A stretch of 11,367 nt of DNA from positions 1-11,367 of the forward strand of contig JAIOQF010000182.1 of assembly GCA_021413535.1 (NCBI GenBank), in the 5' to 3' direction. Positions within the stretch are counted from its first letter, which is position 1, and the number at the start of each line of letters is the position of its first letter. The DNA comes from Verrucomicrobiota bacterium (lineage in GTDB: Bacteria > Verrucomicrobiota > Verrucomicrobiia > Verrucomicrobiales > Verrucomicrobiaceae). The position numbers and the translations under genes are program-made. The notes under the pieces are model-generated. The model searched no databases. It saw only the letters and a program-made list of their open reading frames with translations, and had not been told where the DNA came from. Of this stretch, positions 8,300 to 11,367 are shown in pieces.

Positions 8300-8315
8300 G
8301 AGACGGGCCAGTCTC
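8300..8315. repeat. short palindrome upstream of glycosidase gene
   Basis: GAGAC and GTCTC flank a six-base spacer, GGGCCA. It lies 20 bp before the chosen ATG of the glycosidase, in the 87-bp gap after ruvA. It could be an operator half-site pair, a weak hairpin or a fragment of a dispersed repeat. No T-run follows, so it is not a normal terminator. Confidence 0.3.
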
Positions 8316-8334
8316 ATGCAATGCCTGCAACATC

Positions 8335-9564
8335 ATGCGCATCTTCGTATTTCTTGCTCTGGTCATCAGCGTCACCTGGAGCCGCGCCGCTGCGATCAAG
8401 GTTAGCATCACTCCAGGTGGCGGTCTTCTGCGCGATGGCAGGCCTTATTTCATCAAGGGCGCGGGCGGTCGGGAACATCTTGATGAGCTGGTCAAACGCG
8501 GAGGAAACTCCGTGCGCATTTGGAGTGAACGCGATCTGCCGGCGACATTCGAGCAAGCGGACAAATTAAAATTTACCGTCTGCGCCGGCATCTGGCTGGA
8601 GCCCGAGTGCTCTTGGTTTTCCTATCGCAACGAGGAAAACTGCGAGCGACAGTTGGAACGCGTTCGAAAGATTATCCGGCAGTATCGCGAATATCCGGCG
8701 CTGTTGCTTTGGGGTCTCGGTAATGAAGCTGAGGGCGATGGACGCAACGACGCTTACTGGCAGCAGCTCAATCGCCTCGCCCGGATGGTGCATCAGGAGG
8801 ATCCGGCGCATCCCACGTTCACAGCGGTTGCCGGTCTCAATCCAGTGAAAATGAAAGGGTTGAACCAGCACACCCCCGATCTTGATTTCGTTGGCATCAA
8901 CACCTACGGCGCGCTCCCCGGTTTGCGTGAGTATCTTAAAAAAGTTGGCTGGACCCGTTCCTGGATTGTGACCGAGTTCGGTCCGCGCGGCTTCTGGGAA
9001 TCGCCCAAGACCTCATGGAACGCTCCAATCGAGCAGACCAGCTCCCAGAAGGCGGACATGATTCAGCGAGCTTATGAAAAGGCCATCGCACCCGGAGGAA
9101 TGTGCGTTGGAAGTTATCTGTTTCTCTGGGGTCAGAAGCAGGAAGCCACGGCCACCTGGTTCGGCGTGTTTACTAAAAATGACGAGTCCACTGCGACAGC
9201 CGATGTGATGGAAAAATTGTGGAGCAACCGAATGGCCGCCAACCGCGCTCCGGAATTGAAATCAATCAAGTGCAGCACCTCCATCTTGAAACCATCGGAA
9301 CAATTCACCGTGCAAGTCGAAGCCGTCGACCCCGACGGCGACACGCTCCAGATGAACTGGGAAATCACCGATGACAGTAAAAAAAGAGGAGCGGACGGAC
9401 GTGAGATTCCGCCGCCCTCGATCGACGGGCTCATTCAATCCAGTGGAAGCAGCGCCAGAATTAAAGCGCCAGCCAAACCCGGGGCGTATCGGGTGTTCGT
9501 GTTCGTGACTGATGCCAAGGGTCACGCGGCAACGGCGAATGTGCCTGTGCTGGTAAAGCCATAG
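8335..9564 (+). CDS. secreted GH5/GH2-like TIM-barrel glycosidase with C-terminal Ig-like domain
   Basis: A 409-residue exported enzyme. The ATG at 8335 gives a clean signal peptide (MRIFVFLALVISVTWSRAAA); the frame extends upstream to a TTG at 8296, but that would bury the signal. RPYFIKGAGG and ELVKRGGNSVRIW are the usual opening of a GH2/GH5-type (clan A) barrel. The two expected carboxylates are present: E131 in LGNEAEG (acid/base) and E214 in VTEFGPRG (nucleophile). Residues from about 304 form an Ig-like or PKD-like beta-sandwich (VDPDGDTLQMNWEITDD, GAYRVFVFVTDAKG) that could bind carbohydrate or act as a spacer. The bond cleaved cannot be read from the sequence; beta-glucosidic, galactosidic or glucanosyltransferase activity are all possible. 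It stands alone, without transporter or regulator genes, 87 bp after ruvA. Confidence 0.85.
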   Translation: MRIFVFLALVISVTWSRAAAIKVSITPGGGLLRDGRPYFIKGAGGREHLDELVKRGGNSVRIWSERDLPATFEQADKLKFTVCAGIWLEPECSWFSYRNEENCERQLERVRKIIRQYREYPALLLWGLGNEAEGDGRNDAYWQQLNRLARMVHQEDPAHPTFTAVAGLNPVKMKGLNQHTPDLDFVGINTYGALPGLREYLKKVGWTRSWIVTEFGPRGFWESPKTSWNAPIEQTSSQKADMIQRAYEKAIAPGGMCVGSYLFLWGQKQEATATWFGVFTKNDESTATADVMEKLWSNRMAANRAPELKSIKCSTSILKPSEQFTVQVEAVDPDGDTLQMNWEITDDSKKRGADGREIPPPSIDGLIQSSGSSARIKAPAKPGAYRVFVFVTDAKGHAATANVPVLVKP

Positions 9565-9574
9565 GCGGCTGATC

Positions 9575-9617
9575 CGATCACTTAAATAAATGAGTGCAGT
9601 TGCACGATGCGATCACT
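9575..9617. promoter_or_regulatory. possible operator region upstream of the DUF5069 gene
   Basis: An 8-bp direct repeat, CGATCACT, occurs at 9575-9582 and 9610-9617. Between the copies is a 12-bp palindrome, GTGCA-GT-TGCAC (9594-9605). This lies in the 110-bp gap before the DUF5069 start. Such a pattern may be a regulator site, but it is short and could be chance. A TTGCAC at 9600 lacks a convincing -10 partner. Confidence 0.3.
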
Positions 9618-9674
9618 GCTCGCGCGAAGATTAAGTAATTTTTGGCTCCATAGCGAAGCGAGAGGCGTATTCCC

Positions 9675-10136
9675 ATGCCTATGCTCAATCTCTCCGCTCC
9701 CGACCTCACTGTTCATCCTCCACGCAGTTGCCGCATCCGCCTTGGTGGTTACGTCATTCTTCCTCGCATGCTCGACAAATGTCGCGCCGTTCTCACGGGT
9801 AAAAACGGCCCCTACCACTACGCCTGCCCGATTGATCAGCGTTTTCTCCAGTTTGCCGGCATTGATCCCGAAGCCTTGAAGGCTGAAGTCGCGAAAGGAA
9901 AGGGCGATGGCGAAATCCTCCAGTGGATCGAGGCCAACGCCAAAAATAAACACAGCGACTGGGAGATCGCGCAATGGAGCGCTTTCCGTGAATCCGCCGC
10001 CGCCAGCGACAACGACAGCCGCGAATTCATCAGCAAGAGCATCAAGGAAGCTGGCTTCGAACATCGCGAAGACATGGCCACCTGGTTCGAGTGGCTCGAC
10101 GCCGACGACTTCGTGAGCTACGGCGGGAAGGCGTGA
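9675..10136 (+). CDS. DUF5069 domain-containing protein
   Basis: A 153-residue soluble protein of unknown function whose whole length matches DUF5069, a family common in Verrucomicrobia and Planctomycetes. The diagnostic N-terminal block is PDLTVHPPRSCRIRLGGYVILPRMLDKCRA, shown here only in outline: a DLT motif, PPRS, an RLGGYV core and an LPRMLDK helix. A middle segment (YHYACPIDQRFLQFAGID) and the C-terminal WFEWLDADDFVSYGGK complete it. GAGAGG at 9660-9665, nine bases ahead of the ATG, is the best ribosome site in the window and fixes the start. There is no signal peptide or membrane segment. The gene ends three bases before the stop of the opposing exbD-like gene and is probably ended by a hairpin inside it. 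Confidence 0.93.
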   Translation: MPMLNLSAPDLTVHPPRSCRIRLGGYVILPRMLDKCRAVLTGKNGPYHYACPIDQRFLQFAGIDPEALKAEVAKGKGDGEILQWIEANAKNKHSDWEIAQWSAFRESAAASDNDSREFISKSIKEAGFEHREDMATWFEWLDADDFVSYGGKA

Positions 10137-10139
10137 TTT

Positions 10140-10526
10140 CTAGAGCTCTTCATCGCCGACCGTGAACGTCACGTCGGCGATTTTTGCGTTCGCCAGACTG
10201 TTCAAAACATCCACGACCCGCTGATACTTCGTCTGCGGCTCCGTCTGAATCGTGACGATGTCCCTAGCACCATTGGCATGTGACTGGCTGCTGATCTGAC
10301 AAAGTATCTGGGTGAGCTTTGAGAAATTTGCATCCTTCTCGCTGACGATCTTATCGTCATTCAGGAAGACCGCCCCATCTTCATCAATTTTGATCCAGAG
10401 TTCATCATCGTGGGAAATGTCCTGTCCGCAACCGCTCGGCAGTTTGGTCCCAATCTCCCGTTCCACCTTCACCGCGCCTGCCATCACCATGAAGAACAGC
10501 ATGATGACGAACACGATGTCCACCAT
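10140..10526 (-). CDS. ExbD/TolR-like biopolymer transport protein, N-terminus probably frameshifted
   Basis: ExbD/TolR proteins pair with ExbB/TolQ in the inner membrane and use the proton gradient to power outer-membrane transport or cell-envelope work. Here a single N-terminal membrane segment (MVDIVFVIMLFFMVMAGAV) carries D3, the conserved aspartate that takes part in proton flow. A periplasmic domain follows (ELWIKIDEDGAVFLND, then RDIVTIQTEPQTKYQRVVDVLNSL and a closing strand). The first ATG in frame is at 10526, which would cut off the short cytoplasmic tail. The frame upstream still encodes the family-typical EEINLGFQIAP before a stop, so translation almost certainly begins further upstream in intact relatives. 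No ExbB/TolQ gene lies beside it; the upstream neighbour is an oxidoreductase. The family call is firm, but whether this copy is functional is uncertain. Confidence 0.88.
   Translation of the reverse strand: MVDIVFVIMLFFMVMAGAVKVEREIGTKLPSGCGQDISHDDELWIKIDEDGAVFLNDDKIVSEKDANFSKLTQILCQISSQSHANGARDIVTIQTEPQTKYQRVVDVLNSLANAKIADVTFTVGDEEL
10152..10185 (+). terminator. intrinsic terminator for the DUF5069 gene, inside exbD-like 3' end
   Basis: ATCGCCGAC (10152-10160) pairs perfectly with GTCGGCGAT (10173-10181). An inner GTGA/TCAC stem closes a three-base ACG loop after one bulged C. A run of T follows directly (10181-10185). This sits 16 bp past the DUF5069 stop codon and reads as a rho-independent terminator on the + strand. 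Its sequence also encodes the last residues of the opposing gene. Confidence 0.75.
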
Positions 10527-10581
10527 CGGCGCGATTTGAAATCCAAGATTGATCTCCTCGGCACGAGGTGATCGATTTCAT
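10527..10581 (-). other. out-of-frame 5' segment of the ExbD-like gene
   Basis: Reading leftward, an ATG at 10581 begins ATGAAATCG. In that frame the product quickly departs from ExbD. Removing one base near the start of that segment would give MKRSPRAEEINLGFQIAPM joined to the annotated protein, which matches a normal ExbD cytoplasmic tail. The distance from 10581 to 10526 is 55 bases, one more than a multiple of three. It is therefore probably a one-base insertion, either real or a sequencing error. Confidence 0.65.
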
Positions 10582-10607
10582 GGTTACACTTTTACCAGAG
10601 TGTAGCC
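10582..10607. other. inverted repeat next to the ExbD-like start region
   Basis: GGTTACACT (10582-10590) and AGTGTAGCC (10599-10607) form a 9-bp stem with one G-T pair and an 8-base loop. On the minus strand one position becomes a C-A mismatch. It lies between the oxidoreductase stop and the probable original exbD ATG at 10581, so it may affect start-site access. No T-run follows in the leftward direction, so it is not a standard terminator. Confidence 0.4.
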
Positions 10608-10635
10608 CTGCGTGTCGAGATAATAGTGTCAGTCC

Positions 10636-11367
10636 TCAGGCTGCAATCGTCGGCACTACGAATGGCGCACGATATTCTCGCGTCATGAGTTTGGCGGCGC
10701 CTTCATTTCCTATGGCCTTCTCAGTCTTCGGATCGAACTGCAGTATCGGGCCCATCGTGAGCGGCGTGGATTTCAAGTCGATGCCATTGGCTGCGAGATG
10801 CTGCACCATGCGATCAAAAGTTTCTGTGGCGCCAGTCTGGCTGGCCATAGCTGATTTGATTTCTTCGACACTCTTTTTCTCGCCGAGTCGATAGGAAATG
10901 TTTCCGGTGTGGCAGATCGCGGCGCTGATGTGACCTTCGAGAATCTCCGCGTTCAGGTCTTCGCGCTTCCGGCTTCTTACGGCCTTGATGAAGTTTTCAA
11001 AATGATCGTCTGAACCCTTCCAGCTTTTTATTTCAGCGCCGGCCTTGTCATAAGCGATGGCCTCGGAGTAGCCGGGCACCACGACATGGCCGCCCTCGCA
11101 GTGAATGACGCAACCGATGCCAGCACCCATGTATTTGTCCATGTTCTTGTCGTCCTTTGAATCCGCCACTTCTTTGGTCGACGGCAGGCCGCGCACTTCA
11201 AAAATTAGCGGCGCGGTTTTGTAAGCCTGGTAAACAATCTGCGTGTTCGGCGTCTCACCGTCATCCTCGTAACCAAGCCGGCCGCCCACGCTCCAGGCCT
11301 GGGGTGCGATCTCGTTCTCGCCGAGAAACCAGCGCGCAATGTCCATCTGGTGCACGCCCTGGTTGCC
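10636..11367 (-). CDS. Gfo/Idh/MocA family oxidoreductase, C-terminal part (truncated by window edge)
   Basis: The frame is open through the right edge; the GTG at 11355 is an internal valine, since upstream codons read GNQG before VHQMDIARWFLG. These proteins are NAD(P)-dependent sugar or inositol oxidoreductases. The visible 240 residues are the C-terminal substrate-binding domain. It includes GNQGVHQMDIARWFLG, a beta-sheet region (APLIFEVRGLPS, GCVIHCEGGHVVVPG) and the typical helix HFENFIKAVRSRKREDLNAEILEGH followed by ICHTGNISYRLG. The Rossmann domain with the nucleotide-binding glycines and the catalytic lysine lie outside the window. Relatives with this C-terminus in Verrucomicrobia and Planctomycetes are commonly Tat-exported, but the signal cannot be seen here. 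Its stop is 54 bp from the probable original exbD start, in the same direction. Confidence 0.92.
   Translation of the reverse strand, partial: GNQGVHQMDIARWFLGENEIAPQAWSVGGRLGYEDDGETPNTQIVYQAYKTAPLIFEVRGLPSTKEVADSKDDKNMDKYMGAGIGCVIHCEGGHVVVPGYSEAIAYDKAGAEIKSWKGSDDHFENFIKAVRSRKREDLNAEILEGHISAAICHTGNISYRLGEKKSVEEIKSAMASQTGATETFDRMVQHLAANGIDLKSTPLTMGPILQFDPKTEKAIGNEGAAKLMTREYRAPFVVPTIAA

Noticed and set aside
9582..10064. 160-residue open frame on the - strand
   Set aside because: It is a shadow of the DUF5069 gene, whose conserved motifs and ribosome site are on the + strand.
611..11367. Idea that the window is a defence island or phage-related system (EVE domain, RuvA, large membrane protein)
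   Set aside because: No nuclease, methyltransferase, helicase partner, integrase or phage gene is present, and the genes face different directions with unrelated functions.

Overview
The window looks like chromosomal DNA from a moderately GC-rich member of the Verrucomicrobia or a close PVC relative. This is inferred from gene content: a DUF5069 protein, an ExbD with the N-terminal style common in that phylum, a DUF1080-like lipoprotein, a Gfo/Idh/MocA oxidoreductase, weak Shine-Dalgarno signals, and a paired palindromic repeat that I recall as a type seen in such genomes. No rRNA, tRNA, CRISPR array, transposase or phage gene is visible.

Layout, left to right. Positions 1-467 (+) are the 3' part of an XRE/cupin transcriptional regulator cut by the window edge. 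Positions 611-3271 (+) encode an 886-residue protein of unknown function with one central membrane segment and long charged helices. It converges on 3332-6322 (-), a large exported peptidase that joins a TolB/PD40 propeller, a PA-like region, an M28 zinc aminopeptidase domain and a PDZ domain. A 73-bp divergent spacer separates it from an EVE-domain protein (6396-6866, +). That gene is followed by a lipoprotein with a DUF1080/concanavalin-like fold (to 7582), ruvA (7639-8247), a secreted GH5/GH2-like glycosidase with an Ig-like tail (8335-9564) and a DUF5069 protein (9675-10136). Two genes then run leftward: an ExbD/TolR-like protein (10140-10526) and the C-terminal part of a Gfo/Idh/MocA oxidoreductase (10636 to the right edge).

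Most genes look like independent housekeeping or accessory units rather than one pathway. The peptidase, the lipoprotein, the glycosidase and the oxidoreductase fit a lifestyle based on breaking down polymers and using sugars. RuvA is a Holliday-junction protein with no ruvB or ruvC nearby.

The items most worth a second look are: a 25-bp-stem double palindrome (6885-6958) lying inside the apparent signal-peptide region of the lipoprotein; an apparent +1 frameshift that separates ExbD from its natural start codon; the unrecognised 886-residue membrane protein; and a strong terminator hairpin embedded in the 3' end of the opposing exbD gene. I do not see a convincing new multi-gene system.
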